A stretch of DNA of 54,348 bases, taken from Chlorobiaceae bacterium. GTDB taxonomy: Bacteria; Bacteroidota; Chlorobiia; Chlorobiales; Chlorobiaceae. Within the stretch, counting starts at the first letter, position 1. Each line of letters begins with the position of its first letter. The position numbers and the translations under genes were made by a program. Positions 8,450-16,940 of the stretch are shown here, one piece after another. Location of the stretch: positions 1-54,348 of the forward strand of contig JAAXWS010000017.1 in NCBI GenBank assembly GCA_013334865.1, read 5' to 3'. The notes under the pieces are model-generated. The model searched no databases, was not told the DNA's origin, and worked only from the letters and a program-made list of their open reading frames with translations.

Positions 8450-9163
8450 TTACAGCACTGAGGCCAGGCCGACTACGGCCGCGGGAATGAGCAGGTTGTC
8501 GACCTCTTTCGGGCTGAGGCCTTCGATGATGGTGCATGCGAGGGCGATGATGCCGATCCTGACGGGATCGTAGGCCTCGGGCACGATCAGCCTGACGAAG
8601 AAGAGGCCGGCGGCGAAGCTTCCGACAAAGAAGGCGAGGCTGCCCTCGACGCTCTTGTCGCAGACCAGCTTGTACCGCATCTTGCCGAACCTGGTGCCGA
8701 TGATCGGCGCGAGGCCGTCGCCCCAGCCGAGCACGGCCATGGCGAGCACGCCGTTGAACTGCTTGTAGAAGAGCGTCCCGCAGATCATGGCCACGACGAC
8801 GAAGTAGAGGGTGCCCTTGAGCAGTTCGCGCTTGTCGCCCGTCCGGGTCATGGTCTTCACCGCCTGGTCGTCGTCGGCCGCGAACAGCCCCTTCTGGATG
8901 AGCAGCAGGGTCCAGACGGCGAACACGGTGATGTTCAGGTAGTGCGACCAGTCGCCCTCGCGGAACAGGGGAAGAAAGATGATGGTCGATCCCGCGCAGA
9001 TGTGGGTGATCTTGCGGCTGATGTCTCGCGGCAGGCCGTGGTTGGTCACCAGGTAGTCCATCAGCGGCGGGATGCTGAAGACGTAGACGAAGGTGAGCAG
9101 GGTCACCAGGGCGTTGTGCCAAACGATGGGAAGGGAGAAGAAAGTCGAGTCGCTCGGTATCAT
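8450..9163 (-). CDS. Phytol/farnesol/dolichol kinase-family integral membrane protein
   Basis: This is a 237-residue protein with about six or seven membrane helices. The segments RDISRKITHICAGSTIIFLP, then VLGWGDGLAPIIGTRFGK and KSVEGSLAFFVGSFAAGL, are the hallmark motifs of CTP-dependent polyprenol kinases (plant VTE5/FOLK and dolichol kinase). These enzymes phosphorylate a free isoprenoid alcohol so that it can be made into the diphosphate. In green sulfur bacteria the BChl c tail is mostly farnesol, and the neighbouring gene upstream is bchK, which uses farnesyl diphosphate. Salvage of farnesol is therefore the most economical inference, but phytol for BChl a or Chl a is equally possible. 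The family call is firm; the substrate is unproven. Confidence 0.8.
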   Translation of the reverse strand: MIPSDSTFFSLPIVWHNALVTLLTFVYVFSIPPLMDYLVTNHGLPRDISRKITHICAGSTIIFLPLFREGDWSHYLNITVFAVWTLLLIQKGLFAADDDQAVKTMTRTGDKRELLKGTLYFVVVAMICGTLFYKQFNGVLAMAVLGWGDGLAPIIGTRFGKMRYKLVCDKSVEGSLAFFVGSFAAGLFFVRLIVPEAYDPVRIGIIALACTIIEGLSPKEVDNLLIPAAVVGLASVL

Positions 9164-9219
9164 GGCTCCTCCGTTTTATGAGGGTTGGGAAAAAAGAGGC
9201 CCGTCATCCGTCCAGGGCA

Positions 9220-9252
9220 GGCGGGCGGAAACCGACACGGCCCCCGCCCGCC
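9220..9252. repeat. GC-rich intercistronic hairpin after bchK
   Basis: A perfect 9-bp inverted repeat, GGCGGGCGG / CCGCCCGCC, has a 15-base spacer and lies 10 bases after the bchK stop. On the minus strand a run of T occurs only about 25 bases further on (9190-9195), so it may act as an mRNA-stabilising or attenuating structure rather than a standard terminator. Confidence 0.4.
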
Positions 9253-9262
9253 TCCCGGCGAT

Positions 9263-10261
9263 TCACATGTATTTGATCCCGATGAGCGCAGCTGCGAACA
9301 GCTGGTTGGTCAGGAACAGGAAGTTGTTGGCTATCTGGAACCTCAGGAAGGCATTGTGCTCATGCACGTCGCTCTTGCCGATGGCGTTCCCGAAGCCGTC
9401 GTTGACGGCATGCTGCATGAAGGAGGCGCCCGTTTTCGGGTCGCGGTAAAGCGGCACCTGGATGAACACGTTGAGGGCCAGGCCCGCAAGGACACACCAG
9501 AACAGCACCGTGAAGCCCCACTGCCAGGCAAGCCAGGCGAAGAGCCCGAACACGAGGTCGATGATCAGGAAGGCCACCAGGAAGGTGTTCTTCGAGCCGA
9601 TCATGACGGCGAGGGACTTCATGCCCCCCTTGGCGTCCCCCTCCTTCGACTTGAAGTCGTTCATGATGATCAGGGCCATGGCCATGAAGAAATTGAGAAT
9701 GGCGAGCCAGATCACCTCAGGGCGGATTTCGCTGAACAGGGCATTGGCGGAAAGATAGGTAATGAACCCGTAGGAGAGCCCGACCGCTGGGGCCGAGAGC
9801 AGGATATTCTTCTTCAGCTTGAGCGGAGGGGCCGAGTAGATGAAGCCGACAACGAGGCCGGTAATCAGGGATCCGACGAAGACGATGCCCCGCTGCCCGC
9901 CGATATGCAGGCCTATGAAGGAGCTCAGCACCACGGCCACGACGAGGACGATGCTCCAGTTCCATACCGCCTCGGATTCAGTCAGGCGGCCCGAGGGAAT
10001 GGGGCGGGTGGGTTCGTTGACCCTGTCGAGCTCGAGATCGTAATAGTCGTTCACCGACTGGCTGAATCCGGTACCGAGCGGGCCGTAGAGAAGAAACAGG
10101 GCGAACAGGAGCAGGTAGTCGTGGAAGCTCGCCTGCATGGCTCCGGAGGCCATCACCCCACCCGCAAGGCAGGGGAAGACGCTGATCCAGGTAACCGGGT
10201 CGAGCAGTTCGATATGGGCTTTGACTTTGTCTACAAATCCTGTTCGCGGGGCTCCTGACAT
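9263..10261 (-). CDS. bchK: Bacteriochlorophyll c synthase (UbiA-family prenyltransferase), probable BchK
   Basis: The enzyme esterifies bacteriochlorophyllide c with a farnesyl tail, the last step of chlorosome pigment synthesis, in the inner membrane. The 332 residues carry about eight or nine hydrophobic helices and the prenyltransferase/chlorophyll-synthase motif VNDYYDLELDRVNEPTRPIP, followed by SGRLTE. A second acidic region (IIMNDFKSKEGDAKGGMKSL) is the other diphosphate-binding site. ATG at 10261 (MSGAPRTGFVDKVKAHIELL) is chosen over an ATG 57 bases upstream because the extra residues are not like the family. BchG and ChlG are close paralogues; BchK is favoured by the cruC and hisG neighbourhood. 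The kinase-like gene follows 99 bases downstream. Confidence 0.8.
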   Translation of the reverse strand: MSGAPRTGFVDKVKAHIELLDPVTWISVFPCLAGGVMASGAMQASFHDYLLLFALFLLYGPLGTGFSQSVNDYYDLELDRVNEPTRPIPSGRLTESEAVWNWSIVLVVAVVLSSFIGLHIGGQRGIVFVGSLITGLVVGFIYSAPPLKLKKNILLSAPAVGLSYGFITYLSANALFSEIRPEVIWLAILNFFMAMALIIMNDFKSKEGDAKGGMKSLAVMIGSKNTFLVAFLIIDLVFGLFAWLAWQWGFTVLFWCVLAGLALNVFIQVPLYRDPKTGASFMQHAVNDGFGNAIGKSDVHEHNAFLRFQIANNFLFLTNQLFAAALIGIKYM

Positions 10262-10367
10262 GACGACTGCTATTGGGAAAGGCTTCCTGCCGGTTGATGG
10301 TAACGCTCTGTATGTCATTGCAATTTACGAATCCCCGCCAAGATATGAAACATCGGGCATCGATCAT

Positions 10368-11693
10368 TTACCCTACCGCCTCTCCGACAAGGGTGGCTGA
10401 GGTCGCATCGGTGATCCTGACCCTGACCAGGTCGCCCGGATTGAAGCCGCCACGGTCGAACACCACCGCCCGGTTGCTCCCGGTCCGGCCCATGAGCCGG
10501 GAGTCCGCGCGCCGGCTTTCGGACTCGGCGAGCACCTCGACCGTCCGGCCGGCATCCTGCCGGTAGCGCTCCAGCGATATCGCGTTCTGCAGCTCGATCA
10601 CCTCCTGCAGGCGGGCCTTCTTGACCCCCTCCGGCACGTCGTCGGAAAGGTTCCTGTCCGCCCATGTGCCCGGCCTGACCGAGTAGTAGAACATGAACGA
10701 CGAGTCGAAGCGGACCTCCTCCATGAGCGACAGGGTCTCGCGGTGCTCCCCGTCGGTTTCGGTGCAGAACCCGGAGATGAGGTCGGTGGTCAGGGCGACG
10801 TCGGGCATGATGGCGCGGATCATGTCGATCTTGCGCAGGTACTCCTCACGCGTGTGCCCGCGTCGCATCAGCTGGAGGATCCTTGTCGAGCCCGACTGCA
10901 CGGGGAGGTGGATGTGGCGGCAGATGTTCGGCCTGTCGGCGATCACCCGGACGAGCCTCTCGGAGATATCCTTCGGGTGCGAAGTGGTGAAGCGGATGCG
11001 CATGCCGGGAACCGCGCAACTGACGGCATCGAGCAATCCGGCAAAGTCATGGCCCTCGGCGGTATCGAGGTACGAATTGACGTTCTGTCCAAGCAGGGTC
11101 ACCTCCCGGAAACCGGAATCGGCGAGCCTTCTGGTCTCGTCAACGACCCTCCGGAACGGCACGCTTCGCTCACGCCCCCTGGTCACGGGCACCACGCAAA
11201 AGGCGCAGCTGTTGTTGCATCCCCGCATGACCGGAAGGAACGCCCCGATCCGTCCCGACCGGACTGGATCGATGCCGGCATAGGTCTCCCTGTGGTCGTA
11301 ATCGAGCTTCGACAGCCGGGCCCCCTCGCGGGCGCTGGCGATCATCGAGGACAGCGAACGGTAATTGTCGGGGCCCGCGACGAAATCGACCCAGGGATGG
11401 GCATCGAAAAAAGGCTGCTTCTCGAACTGGGGAACGCAGCCGATCACCCCGATGACCAGCGACCGCTCCTTCCGCTTGCGCCCCTTGAGCTGCTGCAGGA
11501 AATTCCCGATGCGGTCGACGGCGTTTTCACGGACCGCGCAGGAGTTGAGCAGGACGATCCCTGCGGCCTCCTCGTCCTGCGCAGGCTCATAGCCGTCTGC
11601 GCCCAGCAGCGCGGTAACGATCTCTGTATCGGCCTGGTTCATCTGGCAGCCGAAGGTGTGGATGAAAAACGATGTCGGGCTACGGTCCACCAT
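10368..11693 (-). CDS. miaB: tRNA-2-methylthio-N6-dimethylallyladenosine synthase MiaB
   Basis: This radical-SAM methylthiotransferase modifies i6A37 in tRNAs reading UNN codons. The N-terminal UPF0004 domain ([17 protein letters not shown], with further Cys in NSCAVRENA and GVIGCVPQ) binds the second Fe-S cluster. The radical SAM site is [20 protein letters not shown], with CxxxCxxC. A C-terminal TRAM domain ends at [20 protein letters not shown]. At 441 residues the length is standard. The gene heads the minus-strand run that leads into bchK, 106 bases away. The Fe-S requirement links it to the nearby nifS/nifU pair. Confidence 0.95.
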   Translation of the reverse strand: MVDRSPTSFFIHTFGCQMNQADTEIVTALLGADGYEPAQDEEAAGIVLLNSCAVRENAVDRIGNFLQQLKGRKRKERSLVIGVIGCVPQFEKQPFFDAHPWVDFVAGPDNYRSLSSMIASAREGARLSKLDYDHRETYAGIDPVRSGRIGAFLPVMRGCNNSCAFCVVPVTRGRERSVPFRRVVDETRRLADSGFREVTLLGQNVNSYLDTAEGHDFAGLLDAVSCAVPGMRIRFTTSHPKDISERLVRVIADRPNICRHIHLPVQSGSTRILQLMRRGHTREEYLRKIDMIRAIMPDVALTTDLISGFCTETDGEHRETLSLMEEVRFDSSFMFYYSVRPGTWADRNLSDDVPEGVKKARLQEVIELQNAISLERYRQDAGRTVEVLAESESRRADSRLMGRTGSNRAVVFDRGGFNPGDLVRVRITDATSATLVGEAVG

Positions 11694-11725
11694 AACTCAG
11701 GGTTGATTCTCGGGTTCAGTTCTCA

Positions 11726-12166
11726 TTATCGTTCGCAGCAGGCGGCGGCACGGGCGGCCATGACGGCGACGAGGCCGGTCAGCGGCAGTTGCACCAGGGG
11801 GCTCAGCCCGACGCCGAACAGCGTCGGCATGGACGGCGTATATGACCAGAAATGCATTCGGGATACCGCCGCGTACTCGACGGCCCAGGCGGGAACTGCA
11901 CCGACGATGCAGAACAGGGAGATGTTCCTGGCGGACAGCCTCCAGCGGAAATCGCGGGCGAACAGGGCGACTGACAACTGCATGCCGGTCACCGCCAGCG
12001 CATCGGCCAGCGCCATCTGCGCCATCATGGGTACGTAAGTGAAGGCCGGAAGCTCCTGGTGCGCCCGGTAGAGCAGGCCGTGCCAGGACTCCCAGCAGAA
12101 ATTGAGCAGGAAGGCCGATGCGAAGAGCACCGGGTAGAGAACATGCAGGCGCCTGACGACGGTCAT
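11726..12166 (-). CDS. Small four-helix membrane protein of unknown function
   Basis: This 146-residue hydrophobic protein has about four membrane segments (residues near 9-26, 45-65, 82-102, 120-140). Conserved-looking loops are NFCWESWHGLLYR after helix 1 and MHFWSYTPSMPTLFG before helix 4. I recall similar N-x-x-WE-x-x-x-x-LY membrane proteins in other bacteria without a known function. It does not carry the PxE(E/D) pattern of heterodimeric lycopene cyclases, so a carotenoid role is not supported despite the location. It lies 33 bases upstream of miaB and about 100 bases downstream of nifU, all on the minus strand. Confidence 0.65.
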   Translation of the reverse strand: MTVVRRLHVLYPVLFASAFLLNFCWESWHGLLYRAHQELPAFTYVPMMAQMALADALAVTGMQLSVALFARDFRWRLSARNISLFCIVGAVPAWAVEYAAVSRMHFWSYTPSMPTLFGVGLSPLVQLPLTGLVAVMAARAAACCER

Positions 12167-12266
12167 GAGGGACCCATCCTTCGGCGGCAGGTTGCCTGAA
12201 CGCCTGCGGGAGGCGTGCCGGGCCTCCCGCAGTATCTGAAGGTCGTCTCCATGGAAGCAGGTGCGG

Positions 12267-12878
12267 TCAGAGGCCGAAATGCAGGTGCTTGAATTTCACC
12301 AGCAGAGCCTCGGCCTCATCCTTGCACTGGCCGCATACCGTGCCAAGCTTGGTACGCTCCTGGAGTTCGTAGTAGCTCCTCGCCCCCTCGAGCACGGCAT
12401 CCTCGATATCGTGGTCCGTGACATTCATGCACTGGCAGATGATCTTGACCTGCTCCTTCTTCACGCGGTCATCCATGCCGTTGCGCACGAAATAGTTGTT
12501 GATGGCGGCACGAAGGGCCTTGTCGCCGAGCACCGAGCAGTGGATCTTGTGGTCAGGCAGGCCGCCGAGCTCCCGGGCCACATCCTTCGGGGAAACGTTG
12601 AAAGCCTGGTCGAGGGTCATGCCCTTGACCATCTCCGAAAGGATAGAGGTGCTGGCGATGGCACTGGCGCAGCCGTAGGTCTTCCACTGGCAGTCGGTAA
12701 TGGTATCCTTCTCCTTGTCCACATTGATGACCACCATCATCTGGTCGCCGCACTGCAGGTTGCCCTCCATCCCGACGCCGTCGAAGCTGTCGGGGTTGTC
12801 GCCCTGCATGATGTTTTTCGGTTTCTCGAAATGCTCCTTGAGCTTTTCCGTATATGCCCATTCACCTGGCTGAAGCAT
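12267..12878 (-). CDS. nifU: NifU-like Fe-S scaffold with BFD-type [2Fe-2S] domain, no C-terminal Nfu domain
   Basis: The protein assembles Fe-S clusters from sulfur delivered by the NifS partner. The NifU/IscU-type N-terminal domain (about residues 8-125) shows its three ligand cysteines in NLQCGD, TYGCASAIAS and KIHCSVLG. A second domain (about 145-190) has CQC near its start and CGQC near its end, the [2Fe-2S] ferredoxin-like domain of NifU. The C-terminal Nfu domain of classical nitrogen-fixation NifU is missing: the protein ends at 203 residues, shortly after the CGQC. The start overlaps the end of nifS by 17 bases, so translation is probably coupled. General rather than nitrogenase-specific Fe-S supply is inferred, since no nif genes are near. 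Confidence 0.88.
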   Translation of the reverse strand: MLQPGEWAYTEKLKEHFEKPKNIMQGDNPDSFDGVGMEGNLQCGDQMMVVINVDKEKDTITDCQWKTYGCASAIASTSILSEMVKGMTLDQAFNVSPKDVARELGGLPDHKIHCSVLGDKALRAAINNYFVRNGMDDRVKKEQVKIICQCMNVTDHDIEDAVLEGARSYYELQERTKLGTVCGQCKDEAEALLVKFKHLHFGL

Positions 12879-14064
12879 GGACTCCTCCTTTTATGTAAGC
12901 TGTTGACATGTTTCTGATTCGATTGATGACCCCCGGGAGAACCTCGAGCATGTACTCGACATCATCGAGGGTGTTCTCCCTGCCGAGGCTGATCCGGATC
13001 GACCCATGGGCGCGCTCGGCATCGACACCGGTGGCGAGCAGCACATGGGACGGGTCGAGCGAACCGGAGGCGCATGCCGAACCGGTCGACACGGCGATGC
13101 CCGCAAGGTCGAGGTAGAGCAGTATGGCCTCGCCTTCCGCACCCGGGAAGGAGACGTTGAGCGTGTTGGCGAGTGAGTCGGTCGGGTGGCCGTTGAACAG
13201 CGCTTCGTCGATCCGCTCCCCGATGCCCTTCTTCAGGATATCCCTGAGCCCCTGCAGGCGGACCTCCTCAGCGGCCATTTCAGCTGCACGCATGTCGACC
13301 GCCATGCCGAGGCCCATGATCCCGAGGGTGTTCTCGGTTCCCGCCCTGCGGCCGCGCTCCTGGTGCCCGCCCCTGATGAAAGGGCAGTACGGGATGCCCT
13401 TGCGGACATAGAGGGCGCCGATACCTTTCGGGCCGTAGATCTTGTGTCCGGAGACTGTCAGGAAATCCACGCCCAGGTCGTCCACGTTCACCGGCACCTT
13501 GCCGAATGCCTGGACGGCGTCGGTATGCATGAGCGCGCCGTACTTGTGGGCCAGTCGGGAAATAACCGGAATATCCTGCAGCGTCCCGATCTCGTTGTTC
13601 GCCATCATCACCGAAACCAGGCCGACGCTGGTCGACTTGAGCGTCTCTTCGAGCTGGCCAAGGTCGACCTTGCCGTAGCCGTCCACCTCGAGGTACTTGA
13701 CATCGACACCGCGATGCTTGAGGCAGTCCGACGTCTCAAGGACGCATGGGTGCTCGATCTTGCTGGTGACGATAGTCTGCCGCATCCCCGGGATGCACTG
13801 CGTCGTATGGCAAACAAACAGTGACAGCACCGTATTGTTGGCTTCCGAACCGCTGCCGGTGAAGACGATCTCGCTCTCGTCGGCCCCCATGAACCTTGCC
13901 ACCCGTTTGCGGGCGTCCTCGACGTTGGCCCTTGCCTCACGCCCGTAGGCATGCATGCTCGACGGGTTGCCGTACATGTCCATCGCCGCGACCATCTCCT
14001 TCCTGACCTCGGGATGCAGCGGCGTGGTGGCGTTGTTATCGAAGTATATCTGTCTTGCGGCCAT
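12862..14064 (-). CDS. nifS: Cysteine desulfurase, NifS/IscS class
   Basis: This PLP enzyme turns cysteine into alanine and a persulfide used for Fe-S clusters. In its 400 residues are the substrate and PLP motifs FDNNATTPLHPEV, VMMANNEIGTLQDI and TVSGHKIYGPKGIGAL (PLP Lys), and the sulfur-carrying Cys loop SACASGSLDPSHVL. The long active-site loop identifies the class I (NifS/IscS) type. It overlaps nifU by 17 bases and is the first gene of the pair. Two 12-bp direct repeats about 95-130 bases upstream of its start (14159-14191) are a possible regulator site. ATG at 14064 gives the expected N-terminus MAARQIYFDNNATTPLH. Confidence 0.95.
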   Translation of the reverse strand: MAARQIYFDNNATTPLHPEVRKEMVAAMDMYGNPSSMHAYGREARANVEDARKRVARFMGADESEIVFTGSGSEANNTVLSLFVCHTTQCIPGMRQTIVTSKIEHPCVLETSDCLKHRGVDVKYLEVDGYGKVDLGQLEETLKSTSVGLVSVMMANNEIGTLQDIPVISRLAHKYGALMHTDAVQAFGKVPVNVDDLGVDFLTVSGHKIYGPKGIGALYVRKGIPYCPFIRGGHQERGRRAGTENTLGIMGLGMAVDMRAAEMAAEEVRLQGLRDILKKGIGERIDEALFNGHPTDSLANTLNVSFPGAEGEAILLYLDLAGIAVSTGSACASGSLDPSHVLLATGVDAERAHGSIRISLGRENTLDDVEYMLEVLPGVINRIRNMSTAYIKGGVHASAR

Positions 14065-14158
14065 AACTCATTGATGAATTTCGGTGGATCTTCCTGCCGG
14101 AGGAGAATATACGGTTATTCCCCCTGAACAACCATCCCCAAAGAACCCTGGATCACTC

Positions 14159-14191
14159 TCTTATTCAGGACAAAAATAGTCTTATTTAGTA
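14159..14191. promoter_or_regulatory. Tandem 12-bp direct repeats upstream of nifS
   Basis: On the plus strand TCTTATTCAGGA (14159-14170) and TCTTATTTAGTA (14180-14191) are spaced exactly 21 bases apart, two helical turns, in an AT-rich patch of an otherwise GC-rich region. This suggests a tandem operator for nifS or, less likely, an RNA-polymerase element. The regulator is unknown. Confidence 0.45.
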
Positions 14192-14243
14192 CAAATAACA
14201 AGCGAGGTCCGGAAATATAATTCGAAGGCAATCAGAAGGGAGC

Positions 14244-14648
14244 CTAGAAAAAACGGGCGAGCAGGAGCAGGGAGAGCAGGAGCAGAACGATAGCGGAGAT
14301 AACCAGCAACTTGCGGCGCCCGACTTTGCGGCCTGGCCGGCCCGGCTGCTCGTGGCTGGAGGCGGTATCGAAACGGGCGGATTCGGGAAGCTGCAGCTCC
14401 TGCCGGCAGCCGGCGAGCAGGGACTCGTCGCCCACACCCAGCTCCGAAGCGTATTTCCTGAGGTACGCGAAAACATAGAGCGGCGGGAGGTAGGTGAACT
14501 CGCCGTTCTCAAGTTTTTCGATATGCGAGGAGCTGATGTTGACCAGACGACCGATATCCTCGATCGAAAGGGCTCTACGGACCCTCTCCGACTTCAGAGC
14601 GAGGGCCAGTTGTACCAGCGGACCTCCTGAGGGGGTCTCATCTGCCAT
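14244..14648 (-). CDS. RodZ-like helix-turn-helix membrane protein (short)
   Basis: This 134-residue protein has an N-terminal Xre/RodZ-type HTH (about residues 10-75: LALALKSERVRRALSIEDIG, then SSSHIEKLENGEFTYLPPLY and FAYLRKYASELG). A short polar linker, a basic patch (RPGRKVGRRK) and a single C-terminal membrane helix (about 113-133) follow. In RodZ the HTH binds MreB rather than DNA, and the LPPLYVFAYLRKYA stretch is typical of that group. Here the protein stops right after the membrane helix, with no periplasmic domain, so it is a truncated or minimal RodZ. A role in cell shape is inferred only. It sits alone between nifS and the TPR lipoprotein gene, all on the minus strand. Confidence 0.75.
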   Translation of the reverse strand: MADETPSGGPLVQLALALKSERVRRALSIEDIGRLVNISSSHIEKLENGEFTYLPPLYVFAYLRKYASELGVGDESLLAGCRQELQLPESARFDTASSHEQPGRPGRKVGRRKLLVISAIVLLLLSLLLLARFF

Positions 14649-14762
14649 GGAGCATGATCAGATTAACGTGGCAACAACACCAATGAACAACTTGTCAATT
14701 TAATAAAAATACAATGAATAACTGCAATAGTCATGCAGGCGAAGCCATGGTAGGGGAAACGT

Positions 14763-16826
14763 TCAATCGATGCCGTACGAGCTCAGGTACATCCAAGACC
14801 CGTCCTGCCCTCCAGCAAGCGCCTTGAGGCTTCCCGAACCCGACGCATCCTGCTTCAGCTGTGCCGAGAGCCTTGTCACGAGCCCTGCAGACTCCTCCCT
14901 GGACAGGGGCTTCCAGATGAGGAAAACCCGGTCCGACGGGCGGTACATCTTATGTACCATCGCGAGGTCGGACCTCGACGCATCGAAAAACGCGATGCCC
15001 GGGGCCTTGCCAGCTGCCGGCTGCTGACCGGCATAGACGACGGCCTCCTTTGCGGAGCCGATGATCGAAACCCGTCGATCCGCCCCGAGCATCTCTTCAC
15101 GGCCGAGAAGGTGGAACGGCATGGGCGAATCCGGTTCGAAGATCAGGTGCCGGTATCCCGAAAGGCGACCGTTCATGGGCTGGAGCAGGATGTCGGTCAA
15201 CCAGATACGCTGCGGATCCTGGCGCATGCGTTCCCATGCGTAGCTTCCGGCGGATGCCAGGCTCTGCCTGAACTGGCTGAGCTGGGATTGGAGCTGGTCA
15301 CGGTAGACCGGAGTGGAAAAGATCTGCATCTCCCTGGAACTGATGAGCATGCCGGTGGCCAGGCTGTCCCTGACGAACAGCTTGACCAGGGCCTGGTCGG
15401 GACGAAGGCTCTTCTGGACAGTCATCAGGGTCACCGGGGTAAGCCGCAGCATCGAGGCGGCCCCCCTGTCGACAGCGATCGCTTCGTTCGACAGCTCGAA
15501 AAGACGGCCCCGCTTCCGGGCGATCGCCTTGTCGGCGGGTGCGGAATATTCGAAGCCGGCCCCCTCTTCGGCCATGCTGATCTTCCTCTGGAGCAGGCCG
15601 GTGATCTCCCTGGTAGTCCTGACAATCTCGTTGCGCAGGGCTTCGTGGCCTGCCGGAAGGGTGAACTGCCCGATGCCCGCCTGCATGTCGCGCTGCAGCC
15701 CGAGAAGCTTCGCCTGCTCGCTCGCCTCGAAGAGCTCGAAATAGCGGCCGTTGGCAATCAGGAGCTCTTCAAGGTTGCCGACCGCCTCGCGCTCGAGGCG
15801 GACCAGGTCGCGCGCCGTGGCGGGAATACCGTAATTCAGCCCGAGCTGCAGGCCGCTCTTCAATACCTCGATGCGCTCCTTGTCCTGAAGCTCGGGGCTC
15901 ATGCCGAGCCGGTAGACGGACGCCATGCGGGCATACGGCATGTTCCGCTGCGCGAAATACTCCATCGTGCTCCGATAGGTGTCCGGCTTGCGGACAATGA
16001 CCTCGTTCGATTCGTACTGGAGGATCTGGTCGAGGCGCGAAAGTCCCGCCTGCTGCGCGATCGCCAGGGCGCGGAACAGCAGGAAGCTTGCATTGGGGTG
16101 CTGCTTTTCAAGCTGACGGAGGCTCCTTGCGGCGATCCTCAGGGCCTTGATGCGCAGCTCGGGAGGGGCCGGCATCGACATCACCTTTCCCGAAACCGCC
16201 GCGATCTTTCCGGCATAGGCATCGGGCTTTTCGAGACCGAGGTCACTGCGGGCGATGGCACAGTCAAGAAGGCCGGACAGGGCCACGATGCGGACCGCGG
16301 GATCGTCAGAAGCAGCGAGTTCGCCGCAGATGCGGGCCGCGCCGGCAAAATCGCCGCTCCTGGCCGACAGGCCCGCCTGCTGCAGCCGCTGCCATGGACC
16401 CGGCCTGTTTATCTTCCCTATGGCGGCCGCAGCCTGGCCGAATTCGCCGAGCTCGGCATGCATCCTCGCATGGCTGAGACGCACCGCCGTCTGTACCGAA
16501 TCCGGAAGCATGCTGCCGGCATGGCTCTCAAGGGAGCCGAAGGTGCGGAATGCGGCATCGTACTCGCCGGTCATGAACTCGATGCGGCTCTTCTGCAGGA
16601 GGGCATCGACGGCCTGCCTGGAGAATCCCTTGAGGGTATCGACGGCAAGTGCCTTGTTGTAGGCTTCGAGCGCCGCGGGATATTTGTTCTGCCGCGAAAG
16701 CCGTGCTGCCTCCTCGTAGAGCGGCCCGGGATCTGCGGCGCCCTGTCCGGGCCTGCATGAGGAGAAGAGGGCGGCCAGGCCGGCGGCAAACAGGAAAACG
16801 GGAAGAGGACTGCGGTTATGTCTCAT
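14763..16826 (-). CDS. TPR-repeat lipoprotein with degenerate CHAT-like C-terminal domain
   Basis: This 687-residue envelope protein has a signal peptide with a lipobox-like end (AALFSSC, Cys near residue 24). Helical TPR-like repeats run from about 33 to 380 (for example PLYEEAARLSRQNKYPAALE). A helical region follows, and then from about residue 495 a segment resembling the front of a CHAT domain: DQALVKLFVRDSLATGMLI, then LTDILLQPMNGRLSGYRHLI and FEPDSPMPFHLLGREEM. The catalytic His (ATHG-type motif) and Cys of CHAT peptidases are not visible; the C-terminus (PSDRVFLIWKPLSREES) is divergent. It is probably a non-catalytic scaffold. It stands alone, with a 235-base divergent promoter region. 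The TPR part is firm; the CHAT link is tentative. Confidence 0.7.
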   Translation of the reverse strand: MRHNRSPLPVFLFAAGLAALFSSCRPGQGAADPGPLYEEAARLSRQNKYPAALEAYNKALAVDTLKGFSRQAVDALLQKSRIEFMTGEYDAAFRTFGSLESHAGSMLPDSVQTAVRLSHARMHAELGEFGQAAAAIGKINRPGPWQRLQQAGLSARSGDFAGAARICGELAASDDPAVRIVALSGLLDCAIARSDLGLEKPDAYAGKIAAVSGKVMSMPAPPELRIKALRIAARSLRQLEKQHPNASFLLFRALAIAQQAGLSRLDQILQYESNEVIVRKPDTYRSTMEYFAQRNMPYARMASVYRLGMSPELQDKERIEVLKSGLQLGLNYGIPATARDLVRLEREAVGNLEELLIANGRYFELFEASEQAKLLGLQRDMQAGIGQFTLPAGHEALRNEIVRTTREITGLLQRKISMAEEGAGFEYSAPADKAIARKRGRLFELSNEAIAVDRGAASMLRLTPVTLMTVQKSLRPDQALVKLFVRDSLATGMLISSREMQIFSTPVYRDQLQSQLSQFRQSLASAGSYAWERMRQDPQRIWLTDILLQPMNGRLSGYRHLIFEPDSPMPFHLLGREEMLGADRRVSIIGSAKEAVVYAGQQPAAGKAPGIAFFDASRSDLAMVHKMYRPSDRVFLIWKPLSREESAGLVTRLSAQLKQDASGSGSLKALAGGQDGSWMYLSSYGID

Positions 16827-16906
16827 CGCTAACCCTTGCTGAGTTGAGAGGACGTTACCATGATGGTATGCATAAAATCCGCTAACGGCAAATGAGCTGA
16901 ATATTT

Positions 16907-16940
16907 AGGCATCCCTTAGCTCCAACCCGTCCGGATGCCT
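16907..16940. repeat. Inverted repeat in divergent intergenic region
   Basis: A perfect 8-bp inverted repeat, AGGCATCC / GGATGCCT, with an 18-base spacer lies midway between the divergent TPR lipoprotein and CNNM-type genes. It could be an operator or an RNA stem. Nothing else was recognised in 16827-17061. Confidence 0.35.

Noticed and set aside
9263-10261. BchG (BChl a synthase) or ChlG (Chl a synthase)
   Set aside because: These paralogues share the same motifs and cannot be excluded by sequence alone, but the cruC, hisG and nifS neighbourhood favours BchK.
11726-12166. Carotenoid lycopene cyclase subunit
   Set aside because: The location near pigment genes and the small membrane-protein size suggested it, but the expected acidic Pro-x-Glu motifs are absent.
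14952-16760. 602-codon plus-strand open frame opposite the TPR lipoprotein gene
   Set aside because: No protein-like motif, Arg/Gly/Leu-biased, fully antisense to a better gene with signal peptide and TPR repeats.
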